Position numbers and translations under genes: made by a program. A stretch of 64,000 bases of DNA from Actinomycetes bacterium (GTDB lineage Bacteria > Actinomycetota > Acidimicrobiia > Acidimicrobiales > JAMCPL01). The notes under the pieces are model-generated. The model ran no database searches. It saw only the letters and a list, made by a program, of their open reading frames with translations, and was not told where the DNA came from. The stretch is taken from assembly GCA_021846515.1 (NCBI GenBank), contig JAJZWU010000010.1:1-64000 (forward strand), written 5' to 3'. Position 1 is the stretch's first letter, and each line of letters starts with the position of its first letter. Shown here piece after piece: positions 36,187 through 44,024 of the stretch.

Positions 36187-36549
36187 TCAGGCCGATGATG
36201 CAGTCTTTGAACTACTGGTAGTCTTGGAGTCGGTAGTCTTCGAATCGACGGCCTTGGAGCCAGCTTTATCCGCTACCGATGTCGTGCCTGTATCGCTGGT
36301 CTTTGTGGTCGTATCGTTACTAGACACTTCTGTGGCGGCCGGAGTGGTCGATTTGGATGATTTCGATTTCGATGTGCGGTTATCGGTCTTATAGAAACCG
36401 CTGCCTTTGAAGACTATGCCTATAGAGCCAAACACCTTACGCAGTCTGCCGCCGCACTTGGGGCATATCTCCAGAGGCTCATCTTTGAACGATTGAACAA
36501 TTTCAAGGTGCTCTTTACAGCTGTCACAAACATACTCATAAGTTGGCAT
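36187..36549 (-). CDS. FmdB-type zinc-ribbon protein with Ser/Thr-rich tail
   Basis: A 120-residue protein. Residues 1-55 are the FmdB regulatory zinc ribbon: MPTYEYVCDSC and CPKCGG provide the CxxC pairs, followed by FGSIGIVFKGSGFYKTD. The remaining half is a low-complexity Ser/Thr/Lys/Asp tail. FmdB was first noted near formamidase genes as a putative regulator, and its biochemical role is unsettled. TACAAT ends 7 bases before the ATG, and there is no ribosome site, so it is a likely leaderless gene. It converges with tldE. Confidence 0.88.
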   Translation of the reverse strand: MPTYEYVCDSCKEHLEIVQSFKDEPLEICPKCGGRLRKVFGSIGIVFKGSGFYKTDNRTSKSKSSKSTTPAATEVSSNDTTTKTSDTGTTSVADKAGSKAVDSKTTDSKTTSSSKTASSA

Positions 36550-36629
36550 AATAGGTATTGTAGCAGGAATTAAATAGACCGGTGGCTACAGGTATCCCTG
36601 TTCGCACGATCCGATGATATGATTTTTAC

Positions 36630-37457
36630 GTGGCAGAAGCAGACGAGAAGCCAAGTTCATTATCCGCAGGTGATCTGCTGGTATCCATGATTGGGGATGC
36701 CGCCAGTGCTGTTCTTCAGGACGACTCACTGAGCGTAAGGAATGTACATGATACTCGTACGGCTATTAGACGACTCAGGGCGTATCTCAGGACTTTCCGT
36801 CCGCTGTTGGATCTACCGTGGTTGACTGGATTATCGGCCGAACTCCAATGGTATCAACAGTCACTTGCGCCCATTCGCGATCTGGATGTCATATACAAGT
36901 GGTTGGATGCCGCTAAGGATCTTGCTGATTATGTAGATGATGCAAGTGCAATAGATGCAATGCAAGACATACTCAAAGGCCAGAGAAATAAAGCTCGGCA
37001 TGTATTTATTGAGGCCAGATCATCTGCAAGAGGTATTGAGCTACTGAACAAGCTGGATCTTCTCAGCCACGAAGTTCCATTGGGAGCACGCGCGTCCAAT
37101 TCGGTCAAAGTCTTTTTACCTCTGGTTAGAAAGGCCAGAAGAGAGCTACAGGATGCTGAACGCATTATGGCTGATAGTCCCGGTCGTTCGCACATCCATG
37201 AGGCCCGGATTAAGGCAAAGTCCCTTAGGTATGCCTGTGAAGCTCTGACACCCCATTTGGGCAGGTCGGTAGCTAAGATAGGAGCTGATGCAAAGGGCAT
37301 TCAGGATCGACTCGGAGGCATCCTGGACAATGTGATTGCATGCGAATGGCTGGAGCAGAATGCCTCAACAGATCCGAGTGTAGCCTTTAGTGCGGGCAAG
37401 CTGTGGGTAGTAGGTATGCAGAGATGGGAGGCTGCTCGTTCACGGCTGGGCAACTGA
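36630..37457 (+). CDS. CHAD-domain protein
   Basis: A 275-residue all-helical protein with conserved histidines and basic residues: VHDTRTAIRRLRAYLRTFRPLL near the N-terminus, APIRDLDV, and IHEARIKAKSLRYACEAL near residue 195. CHAD domains bind polyphosphate and often accompany CYTH phosphatases or polyphosphate kinases. The CYTH domain is not fused here and is not in the window, so a polyphosphate-granule role is inference. The GTG start at 36630 is supported by TATGAT 6 bases upstream, a leaderless layout. It converges with a 55-residue gene, 21 bases apart. Confidence 0.88.
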   Translation: MAEADEKPSSLSAGDLLVSMIGDAASAVLQDDSLSVRNVHDTRTAIRRLRAYLRTFRPLLDLPWLTGLSAELQWYQQSLAPIRDLDVIYKWLDAAKDLADYVDDASAIDAMQDILKGQRNKARHVFIEARSSARGIELLNKLDLLSHEVPLGARASNSVKVFLPLVRKARRELQDAERIMADSPGRSHIHEARIKAKSLRYACEALTPHLGRSVAKIGADAKGIQDRLGGILDNVIACEWLEQNASTDPSVAFSAGKLWVVGMQRWEAARSRLGN

Positions 37458-37478
37458 TGGCCTGCAATCATGTAGTCT

Positions 37479-37646
37479 TTAGTCGGCCCGTTTGGCGGAA
37501 GCTGGCGGTACGGGAGGCCAAGCATCGTAGCTGCCTGACCCTATCTCGCCCGGTTGACCGGATATCAGCTCAACAATTTTTCGCGACAGGATAAATGCAC
37601 CAAGTCCTGCCGCTGTCGCTGTTGCCAGTTTTAGAAACAATTTCAT
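37479..37646 (-). CDS. Small 55-residue membrane-associated protein
   Basis: A short gene below usual length limits. ATG 37646-37644 is preceded by AAGGAGG with 7-base spacing, a near-perfect ribosome site, and TATACT near 37674-37669 can act as -10. The peptide begins MKLFLKLATATAAGLGAFILSR, a basic then hydrophobic segment that could be one transmembrane helix or a signal, and ends with a Pro-rich polar tail (WPPVPPAS). It resembles in outline small actinobacterial DUF4235-type peptides, but I cannot assign a family. It stops 21 bases from the convergent CHAD gene. Confidence 0.6.
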   Translation of the reverse strand: MKLFLKLATATAAGLGAFILSRKIVELISGQPGEIGSGSYDAWPPVPPASAKRAD

Positions 37647-37715
37647 TTCATATCCTCCTTCTTAGCCCAGTATACGCGACTTGACCTATGTGTGCTCGTA
37701 CTTATCATATGCGGG

Positions 37716-37744
37716 TTGCATTTCCATGAATGGCGTAGTATAAT
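37716..37744 (+). promoter_or_regulatory. Promoter TTGCAT-17-TATAAT of the leuA leader
   Basis: TTGCAT at 37716-37721 and a perfect TATAAT at 37739-37744 are 17 bases apart. Transcription would begin at 37751-37752, on the ATG of the leader peptide, so that peptide would be translated from a leaderless mRNA. Confidence 0.8.
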
Positions 37745-37751
37745 ACTTTGC

Positions 37752-37796
37752 ATGTTAAAAAGTGAGAACTTGACCGGAACTTTACTGCTGACCTGA
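37752..37796 (+). CDS. Leucine-rich leader peptide of leuA attenuator
   Basis: Fourteen codons reading MLKSENLTGTLLLT and a TGA stop. Five codons are Leu (TTA, TTG, TTA, CTG, CTG), three of them consecutive just before the end. The stop is followed directly by a hairpin and a terminator, and then leuA. This is the classic layout of ribosome-mediated leucine attenuation: stalling on Leu codons when charged tRNA-Leu is scarce should favour read-through into leuA. Leu leader peptides are known before leuA in other actinobacteria. The start has a promoter -10 box 7 bases upstream. Confidence 0.8.
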   Translation: MLKSENLTGTLLLT

Positions 37797-37797
37797 G

Positions 37798-37821
37798 GGC
37801 GAGCTATATATCGCGCTCGCC
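37798..37821 (+). promoter_or_regulatory. Upstream hairpin of leuA attenuator
   Basis: GGCGAGC (37798-37804) pairs perfectly with GCTCGCC (37815-37821) around a 10-base loop. It begins 2 bases after the leader-peptide stop, so a ribosome at the stop would cover its 5' arm. It may be the pause hairpin. I could not resolve a clear alternative pairing with the terminator. Confidence 0.65.
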
Positions 37822-37825
37822 TATA

Positions 37826-37854
37826 CCCCTGAGCCATATGGCCAGGGGTTTTTT
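37826..37854 (+). terminator. Intrinsic terminator/attenuator before leuA
   Basis: CCCCTG (37826-37831) pairs with CAGGGG (37843-37848). An inner stem GCCA/TGGC continues the helix after one bulged A, and TTTTTT (37849-37854) follows. This Rho-independent signal lies 45 bases before leuA, inside its leader, and so acts as an attenuator. Confidence 0.85.
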
Positions 37855-37898
37855 AATGGTCGGATAGGTAAATAAGGTAATTGCAAAGGAGATAATAA

Positions 37899-39542
37899 AT
37901 GACAAGCAGCAGTGACAATAATAGCAACGGGAAGGTATCCGCAGGCGTGTCGGAATCGGCCGGTAGGGATCAGGGGAAGGGAAATCCGGAAGAGCATCTG
38001 GTAATATTTGATACCACACTTCGCGACGGAGAACAGGCTCCGGGAATATCGCTTGACCCGCAGGAGAAACTTGAGATAGCCGAGCAGCTTGCACGTTTGG
38101 GAGTAGATTATATTGAAGCAGGATTTCCCGTTTCCAGCCAGGGTGATTTTGACTCCGTTCAGGCAATTGCCCGGTCGATTCATGGACCGGTAATATGCGG
38201 CCTTTCACGTACCCATGTCTCAGATGTGGATCGCTGCTACGATGCATTGAAAGATGCAGACAGGGCGAGGATCCATGTATTTATTTCCACCAGTCCCGAG
38301 CATATGGAGTACATGCTTAAGATGAGCCCTGAACAGGTCATGAGAGAGGTCCACACTGGGGTGGCGAGGGCGAGGGAACATTTGGAAGACGTAGAGTTCA
38401 GTCCGCAGGACGCTACCAGGACATCGATGGACTTTCTACTTGAAGTGCTGAATGAGGCAGTTTCGCAGGGCGCCACAACTCTGAATATTCCCGATACGGT
38501 GGGATATGGTATTCCGTGGGATTTCGGGCACTTGATAACTCGTATCCGTAAAGAAGTCCCAGGTGACTACATAATTTCCACCCATTGCCACAATGATCTC
38601 GGTCTGGCCACCGCCAATTCAATTGCCGGAGTGCAGGCTGGTGCCAGGCAGGTAGAGGTCTGTATAAATGGCATAGGTGAGCGTGCCGGCAACGCGGCAC
38701 TTGAGGAAGTAGTCATGGCCGTGAATATCAGAGGTGATCAGTTTCCTGCTGTTCGTACGGGAATAAATACCGAGGAACTGGCGAGGACGTCAAGGCTTGT
38801 TTCAAGACTCACCGGTTACCCTGTGCAGTACAACAAGGCAGTGGTTGGCAGGAATGCATTTGCACATGAAGCTGGGATACACCAGCATGGGGTACTTTCA
38901 GATAGGCGTACCTATGAGATTATCGATGCCGCTACAGTAGGGCAGCAGGGCAGCCAGATAGTGCTCGGAAAGCATTCAGGTCGCCATGCCTTTATAGACT
39001 CGCTCGAAAAAATGGGCATTCACGCTCACGGTGATGTAATCAATCAGGCGTTCAGAAGATTCAAGGATCTGGCAGACCGGAAGGTTGAGATTACCGAGGC
39101 GGATCTTGAAGCAATTGTTGCAGAGGAGATTGGCATGGATGTGGTAGAAGGGTATGTCCTTGAAAGCCTGGAGGTGTCCGGTGGGACTCAGGGCGCACCC
39201 AAAGCGAAAGTGGTAGTAAGTAGATCAGGCACCAGCAAGGAGGCTACCTCTGAGGGCAATGGAATGATAGACGCTGCTTGTAGGGCAATAGAGGCAGCTA
39301 CGTCCACCGGCGCCGAATTGGCAGGCTTCAGCGTGTCGTCGGTTACCGGAGGTATTGACGCTCTGGGAGATGTGGTGATACAGCTGAAGTCGGATGGTAT
39401 AAAGGTGTCAGGCAAGGGCGTGTCTACTGATGTAGTAGAGGCATCTGCAAGGGCTTATCTTGCTGCTGTAAATCGTCTGGTTCGTGCTAAGAGCCGCAGC
39501 ACTCATGATCATTCTGTATTGGAGGCAGACACCGGACCATAG
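37899..39542 (+). CDS. leuA: 2-isopropylmalate synthase
   Basis: A 547-residue enzyme condensing acetyl-CoA with 2-ketoisovalerate, the first committed step of leucine synthesis. The catalytic TIM barrel has DTTLRDGEQAPG, EAGFPVSSQGDF, the metal ligands in HCHNDLGLA and NGIGERAGNAALEE. After the linker (YNKAVVGRNAFAHEAGIHQHG) a C-terminal LeuA regulatory domain follows (LESLEVSGG.. to AYLAAVNRL), the site of leucine feedback inhibition in the family. The first 30 residues are a polar extension. The ribosome site AAAGGAG is about 7 bases before the ATG. Expression is probably controlled by the leader-peptide attenuator upstream. Confidence 0.97.
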   Translation: MTSSSDNNSNGKVSAGVSESAGRDQGKGNPEEHLVIFDTTLRDGEQAPGISLDPQEKLEIAEQLARLGVDYIEAGFPVSSQGDFDSVQAIARSIHGPVICGLSRTHVSDVDRCYDALKDADRARIHVFISTSPEHMEYMLKMSPEQVMREVHTGVARAREHLEDVEFSPQDATRTSMDFLLEVLNEAVSQGATTLNIPDTVGYGIPWDFGHLITRIRKEVPGDYIISTHCHNDLGLATANSIAGVQAGARQVEVCINGIGERAGNAALEEVVMAVNIRGDQFPAVRTGINTEELARTSRLVSRLTGYPVQYNKAVVGRNAFAHEAGIHQHGVLSDRRTYEIIDAATVGQQGSQIVLGKHSGRHAFIDSLEKMGIHAHGDVINQAFRRFKDLADRKVEITEADLEAIVAEEIGMDVVEGYVLESLEVSGGTQGAPKAKVVVSRSGTSKEATSEGNGMIDAACRAIEAATSTGAELAGFSVSSVTGGIDALGDVVIQLKSDGIKVSGKGVSTDVVEASARAYLAAVNRLVRAKSRSTHDHSVLEADTGP

Positions 39543-39578
39543 CTTGACGGAGTTACCTTTTCCTGATCTATCTACAGG

Positions 39579-40448
39579 TTAAGAGGTTACTACTACCTCA
39601 CCCATCATGTAGCCCAGATGGTGCATACCCCAGCCGCATGGCATGATGCAGTGCCAGTAGTAGATGCCGGGCTTTGGGGCAATGAATTGGAAGGTGGTCG
39701 CACGTGGATGTGCATGCGCTCCCGGGTGAATTGTTACATTCAGATGGAGCGGGGTAGAGGTGAACGAATGTGCATCGGTACTGAAGTTGGTTACCGTGAC
39801 ATCTACATGCTCTCTGGACTTTACAGAGAATATTGCCGGTACGTAGGCATCCTGTAGCACGCCGCCTCCTGGCTTTGGCTTGCCATATAGCGGTGGGGGA
39901 TTGATGTCCAGCATCACCTGCGCAATACCATCATGGGCTCTGACAGCCTCCGGAGGAGTGGACTTCATGTCGGAATTGCCGAGAAGGTACTGACTACTGA
40001 TCAAGCCTACTGCAGCGATAGTAACTGCCATCATGACCAGTATAGCAATCTTAGATCCTTGTTTTGCTGCGATCCTGCCTATGCCGCCAGCCGACTCCGT
40101 ATATGCTTTAGCGACAATGGGGTCAGTATGTCCAGTGGATTCATCTGTGTATGTAGCCAGATGATGCGAGACAGTCTCCCCATGTGCATTGGAATGGGTA
40201 TCGAATGCAGCCAACTCATTTTCGAGGCCGGATAGGCCGGAGAACTGTCCTGCCATCTCCCAGTCGAGCCCTGCCTCTTTGGCGCTCCAAGCCTCGTCGG
40301 GATATAAGCCTGCTGCAGCCCAATATTTTGCTTCCCATGAGCGGAACCCTGCAGCACGCCAACGTGTGGCAGTATGTAAGTCGAAGCCGTTTGCTGCCCA
40401 ACCTTCTGCGTGGTAGCGCCAGTTTGAGAGTGTACCCGGCTCCATCAT
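39579..40448 (-). CDS. Membrane-anchored CuA-like cupredoxin with N-terminal helical repeats
   Basis: A 289-residue protein with three parts. Residues 10-70 hold three to four copies of a short helical unit (W-x-AAGF-x3-EA) that should lie in the cytoplasm. Residues 133-156 form one transmembrane helix. Residues 170-289 form an exported cupredoxin with possible copper ligands H227, C267, C271, H276 or H277, and M281 or M282, in HCIMPCGWGMHHLGYMM. The C-x3-C spacing is that of CuA sites in cytochrome oxidase subunit II, but the His and Met lie further away than usual. It is the last gene of the Fe-S/NrfD cluster and probably takes or gives electrons outside the membrane. It converges with leuA, 36 bases apart. 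Confidence 0.75.
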   Translation of the reverse strand: MMEPGTLSNWRYHAEGWAANGFDLHTATRWRAAGFRSWEAKYWAAAGLYPDEAWSAKEAGLDWEMAGQFSGLSGLENELAAFDTHSNAHGETVSHHLATYTDESTGHTDPIVAKAYTESAGGIGRIAAKQGSKIAILVMMAVTIAAVGLISSQYLLGNSDMKSTPPEAVRAHDGIAQVMLDINPPPLYGKPKPGGGVLQDAYVPAIFSVKSREHVDVTVTNFSTDAHSFTSTPLHLNVTIHPGAHAHPRATTFQFIAPKPGIYYWHCIMPCGWGMHHLGYMMGEVVVTS

Positions 40449-40529
40449 CCTATCCGCCCAGCTTCAATTGTTGCATGCCCGCGACACAACTACAGTGTGT
40501 CAACATTCTTAATCTGTAGGAATTGATGG

Positions 40530-40745
40530 TTAGCGTACCAGCGTTTGCAAAGCATAGGCAATACCCGCGATCACTGCAACGGATACTCCCAGCTCGATCA
40601 GTGTAGTCACTACAGTGATAATCGTAATAAGAGCCGTCCTTACGGCTGGGGTAGGGGGGATTACAATCTCCTCTGCACCTTTCACGTCTACACTGCCGGT
40701 AGACTCTTCCTCGGCTATTTGATACCGTGTCTCTGTTGTCGTCAT
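40530..40745 (-). CDS. Small single-helix membrane protein of redox cluster
   Basis: A 71-residue protein with a polar N-terminal 35 residues and one long hydrophobic helix (about 38-68). The ribosome site AAGGAGGT is 6 bases before the ATG. It sits between the Ig-like membrane protein and the cupredoxin on the same strand, so it may be a small accessory subunit of that membrane complex. No family recognised. Confidence 0.65.
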   Translation of the reverse strand: MTTTETRYQIAEEESTGSVDVKGAEEIVIPPTPAVRTALITIITVVTTLIELGVSVAVIAGIAYALQTLVR

Positions 40746-40848
40746 TTATGTACCTCCTTGATACTGTTTATTGTTGCCAAATTCTTATTCGTTGTAAACA
40801 TCTCACTTGTGGATACCCGCCTGTCCCTAATCCAATTTCCTGCCTTGA

Positions 40849-41487
40849 TCATCGTGCATACCTGTGGCTGGTACGTTTGAATATCAAATTAACCCTAACG
40901 GCACTACCGATAAGCATCAGCCATAATATTGCCAAGATTCCCAACAATATCCCACCTACCCAGCGTCCCAGCATACCGTCTGGTCGTTTGGATTGTAATG
41001 TTCCCTTGAAGGGGAAAGAGGCCGAACCGGCAGTATAGGTAGTGCTAGCGGTTGCAAGAGTATTTCCGGATGCGTCGTTTATCTGTGCGGTAAGGGATTG
41101 AGCGCCCTTCCATGTTGGTGAATAAGTAACGGTGGCTACTCCGCTGGCATCCGTCTTAGCTGTCCCAACCAGCAGCAGTGGTGCCTTGCCGCCAAACTGG
41201 CCTGCAAATTGCGAAGCAGCCAGGTAGAAGTCCACCGTCATGCCCGTCGTATTGCCCGTCCTTCCGGTCGCGCTTACCTGCGCGGTCAGCGTTACCTGCT
41301 TCGGATTGGATGGCACCTGAGCGGCGTTAAGACTTATTGAGTAGTTGCTGACTGACTGTGCCCCAAACGCGACAGATGTGTCAATGAAAGCCAACAGTAT
41401 GCCGACTATCATGGCGACAGCAGTAAGTGCCACTCGGCTCCGTCCCGTGTGGCATTGCCGATAGCGTTGTAAGTTAGTAGCGAACAT
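40849..41487 (-). CDS. Ig-like domain membrane protein
   Basis: A 212-residue exported protein. A signal or anchor helix (about 20-42) is followed by a beta-rich region with the pattern of bacterial Ig-like domains (VTLTAQVSATGRTGNTTGMTVDFYL.., GVATVTYSPTWKGAQSLTAQI) and a C-terminal transmembrane helix (about 178-200) with a basic tail. Its ATG lies inside the last codons of the NrfD gene, a 14-base overlap that implies translational coupling. It is presumably a structural or docking subunit on the outer face of the complex. Function unknown. Confidence 0.7.
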   Translation of the reverse strand: MFATNLQRYRQCHTGRSRVALTAVAMIVGILLAFIDTSVAFGAQSVSNYSISLNAAQVPSNPKQVTLTAQVSATGRTGNTTGMTVDFYLAASQFAGQFGGKAPLLLVGTAKTDASGVATVTYSPTWKGAQSLTAQINDASGNTLATASTTYTAGSASFPFKGTLQSKRPDGMLGRWVGGILLGILAILWLMLIGSAVRVNLIFKRTSHRYAR

Positions 41488-43018
41488 TCTGTCTTACCTG
41501 CCTTTCAGTCATCTTGGGGATTCTTTTGATTTGCCGGTTATCCGAGTAGTAGTTCTTGTCCGGGCTGCTCAGATCTTCTTCAAGGCCACCATCCTCTGCT
41601 GCCATTTCTTCCATCTCTGCGACCGGCAGGATTGGCACGAATTTGAAGAGTACCAGCATTAGCAGTGGTATCGCCGCAGTGGCAGCCAGGGTGATGAAAA
41701 TTGGGATCCAGGTGAAGTGATATGTTCCCCATGTGGCGTTCGCTGTATTTAATGGAGACTTTATCAATGGTTCGGTGGCTGGAGGTATGACTATTACAAG
41801 TCTTTTTACCCACATAGCCAGCAATACGATTACCGAGGCCGTTACAATGCCTTTCGTATTGCGCAGGCGTTTGAAGGCAAGCACGGCGAGAGGCAGTATG
41901 CCCGCGCCGACTACGAAGAACCAGAACGGTATCCAGTAGCGCCCCAGTATGGTCTGATACACCCAACTGGCATTTCCAATCGTGCCAGAATAACCGTCTA
42001 CGAGGTATTCCGTGAACGTAAGGTATAGGTAAGCTGCACCAAGGGCTACCAAAATAAACCCCAATCTAACGAAGTGCTTTCCGGTGATGTAACGCTCCAA
42101 GCCATAACCACGGCGAAATGCTGCAGCCATTACTATCACGAGAGCTACCCCGGTATAGAGGGCACCCACCACGAACAGTACCGGAAAGATAGTCTCCAGG
42201 TATCCTGCCCGGCTGGATGATGAAAAAGCAAAGCTCAGCACTGAATGTACAGAGACGGCCATAGGTATGATCATGATCGATATAAGACCAAGTGCACCAT
42301 GCAGTGTTCGCCTCTGTGCGATACTGCCAACCCAATTGTTCCCCACGATAGAGTAGAGCTTCTTGCATATGCGGGTTTTAATGTTGTCAGGTCCATTTGA
42401 GAGTCTTTGCAGGGTGATCTTCAGATCAGGGATCAGAGGCAGGTAGAAAAATACCATTGTTGCCAGCAGGTATGTGCTTACAGCAAAAAAGTCCCACAGG
42501 ATTGGTGAGGATAGATTCCAGTATGGCGGCCAGACCAGCTCCCATATTCTCGGGGATTCTCCGAGATGTGGGATTATGAACATCATCCCGATTGGTAGCG
42601 TAACCAGTGCTGTAGCTTCGGCTATACGGGTAAGCGGGGCACGCCAGTGAGCCTTTGTAAGGCGCAGTACCGCGGATACTACCGCACCACCGTAGGTAAC
42701 ACCGATAAATGCAACCAGGTCGGCTTCGTAGATTGCCCAGAAGGCCTGATTATTGTAGCCTGCCGACCCCAACCCATCGCGTAGCTGCATGATCCATGCA
42801 AAGATGCCTGCTATCACTACCACAGATAGAGTAATCGTTGCCGTCCACCACCATTTGCCGGTTTGGAGCACCGGGCGCATCGCAGCTTCTCGTATGTCTT
42901 CACGCGCCGGTACGGGATCTACCCCGTCGTAGGCTATGCTCATTGCCTCCTCTGCTCTGCTGTCGTCTATTGTTGTACTTGCAGTCGTATCCACTTTTTC
43001 AACCTGCTTCCTCGTCAT
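41474..43018 (-). CDS. NrfD/PsrC-type quinone-interacting membrane subunit
   Basis: A 514-residue integral membrane protein of the NrfD/PsrC family with about ten hydrophobic helices. Family-like features are the long first helix, GVTYGGAVVSAVLRLTKAHWRAPLTRIAEA, and the bilobal arrangement of the remaining helices; HAL-rich WTAT and WIPFWFFVVGAGILPL segments lie in the second half. In DMSO, polysulfide and alternative complex III systems such subunits exchange electrons with menaquinone next to an Fe-S subunit. The ATG lies 20 bases inside the upstream Fe-S gene. No catalytic molybdenum subunit accompanies it. A hydrophilic 45-residue extension precedes helix 1. Confidence 0.88.
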   Translation of the reverse strand: MTRKQVEKVDTTASTTIDDSRAEEAMSIAYDGVDPVPAREDIREAAMRPVLQTGKWWWTATITLSVVVIAGIFAWIMQLRDGLGSAGYNNQAFWAIYEADLVAFIGVTYGGAVVSAVLRLTKAHWRAPLTRIAEATALVTLPIGMMFIIPHLGESPRIWELVWPPYWNLSSPILWDFFAVSTYLLATMVFFYLPLIPDLKITLQRLSNGPDNIKTRICKKLYSIVGNNWVGSIAQRRTLHGALGLISIMIIPMAVSVHSVLSFAFSSSSRAGYLETIFPVLFVVGALYTGVALVIVMAAAFRRGYGLERYITGKHFVRLGFILVALGAAYLYLTFTEYLVDGYSGTIGNASWVYQTILGRYWIPFWFFVVGAGILPLAVLAFKRLRNTKGIVTASVIVLLAMWVKRLVIVIPPATEPLIKSPLNTANATWGTYHFTWIPIFITLAATAAIPLLMLVLFKFVPILPVAEMEEMAAEDGGLEEDLSSPDKNYYSDNRQIKRIPKMTERQVRQNVRY

Positions 43019-43952
43019 TGTCCAAATCCTGATCGTGGCCGAGTATGTAAAATACCCTTGGGTGAGTTCCGTAAGATTCCTTGAACTTTACGGCATCGTT
43101 ATTGGCCAGAAACGCAGACAGCTTGATGACCTGTCCACTTGCATTGACCGCTACGTCTGTCTCCAAGTCTCCCATGTATAGGGCATCCATGGGGCAGTTT
43201 CCGACACATTCCGGGATTTTCCCCATGGGCAGCATGGCTGCACAAAATATACACTTGCCTACGGTTCCTTCCACCTGAGGCACCGGCCACTGTGGTTCCT
43301 GCGGGAACGGCTGGCGAGGCGCCGACTTTGGTGGCCCCCAGTTAAAGTAACGTGCCTGGTAGGGGCAGGCATTCATGCAGATACGGGTGCCGATACAGCG
43401 GTCCTGTCTGACAAGTACCAAGCCTTCGTCGGTACGGAAATTTGCCTTTACCGGACAGACCGGCACACAAGGTGGATCCTCGCACATCATGCATGGCCTT
43501 GGCATGTAGTAGGTATTGCCTGAGGCGTTCTTCATTGTGAATACATCTATCCAGGTTTGGTCTTTGTGAAGATAATGAGCCGTCTGGCATGACATGGTAC
43601 AGACCTTGCAGCCGTTGCAGTAACGCAAATCTATGACCATGCACCATTGATGCTTCGCCTTCGCCGGTGCATCATCATCTGAGTGCACAGCTGTGCCGGT
43701 AGTAGCGGCCGCTTTGTGCTCGGTTAGTGCTTCCAGCACCCCACCTCCTGCAAGTGCTCCTGCTATGCCAACTATACCTGCTCTTTCCAGGAAGTGCCTC
43801 CTGCTGATGCCGCTATGGTTCTTGGTGCCATCTTTGTCAGGGGTGATATCCTGATCAGTTGCTACCCCCGGGAGTCCGATGTTGCCGGACCCCCGGTCGG
43901 TGCCAGTGCCTGCTCTGTCCGGCAGATGTACCTTTTGCCTGTTTGATGCCAT
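42999..43952 (-). CDS. Tat-exported four-cluster Fe-S protein (PsrB/ActB-like)
   Basis: A 317-residue ferredoxin-type electron-transfer subunit. A long 50-residue leader precedes the twin-arginine motif SRRHFLER and a hydrophobic segment, so the folded protein is exported by Tat. Four cysteine motifs follow: C112-C115-C118-C122, C154-C157-C162-C166, C186-T189-C192-C196 and C234-C237-C249-C253. The third has Thr in place of the second Cys (CIGTRIC), which predicts a [3Fe-4S] rather than a [4Fe-4S] cluster. It would relay electrons between the NrfD subunit and a partner. Ribosome site AAGGAG is 3 bases before the ATG. The gene follows the cupredoxin lipoprotein gene after 72 bases. Confidence 0.88.
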   Translation of the reverse strand: MASNRQKVHLPDRAGTGTDRGSGNIGLPGVATDQDITPDKDGTKNHSGISRRHFLERAGIVGIAGALAGGGVLEALTEHKAAATTGTAVHSDDDAPAKAKHQWCMVIDLRYCNGCKVCTMSCQTAHYLHKDQTWIDVFTMKNASGNTYYMPRPCMMCEDPPCVPVCPVKANFRTDEGLVLVRQDRCIGTRICMNACPYQARYFNWGPPKSAPRQPFPQEPQWPVPQVEGTVGKCIFCAAMLPMGKIPECVGNCPMDALYMGDLETDVAVNASGQVIKLSAFLANNDAVKFKESYGTHPRVFYILGHDQDLDNDEEAG

Positions 43953-44024
43953 TGTCTCCTTCTTCTTTCTTGGGTCTACTGCCGTGTATCTATTCCATGT
44001 GATCTGTGTTCAGCCATGCACTAC

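Noticed and set aside
37804-38247. Open frames antisense to the leuA leader and 5' end
   Set aside because: Shadows of leuA and its attenuator; the hairpins and leader peptide account for the region.
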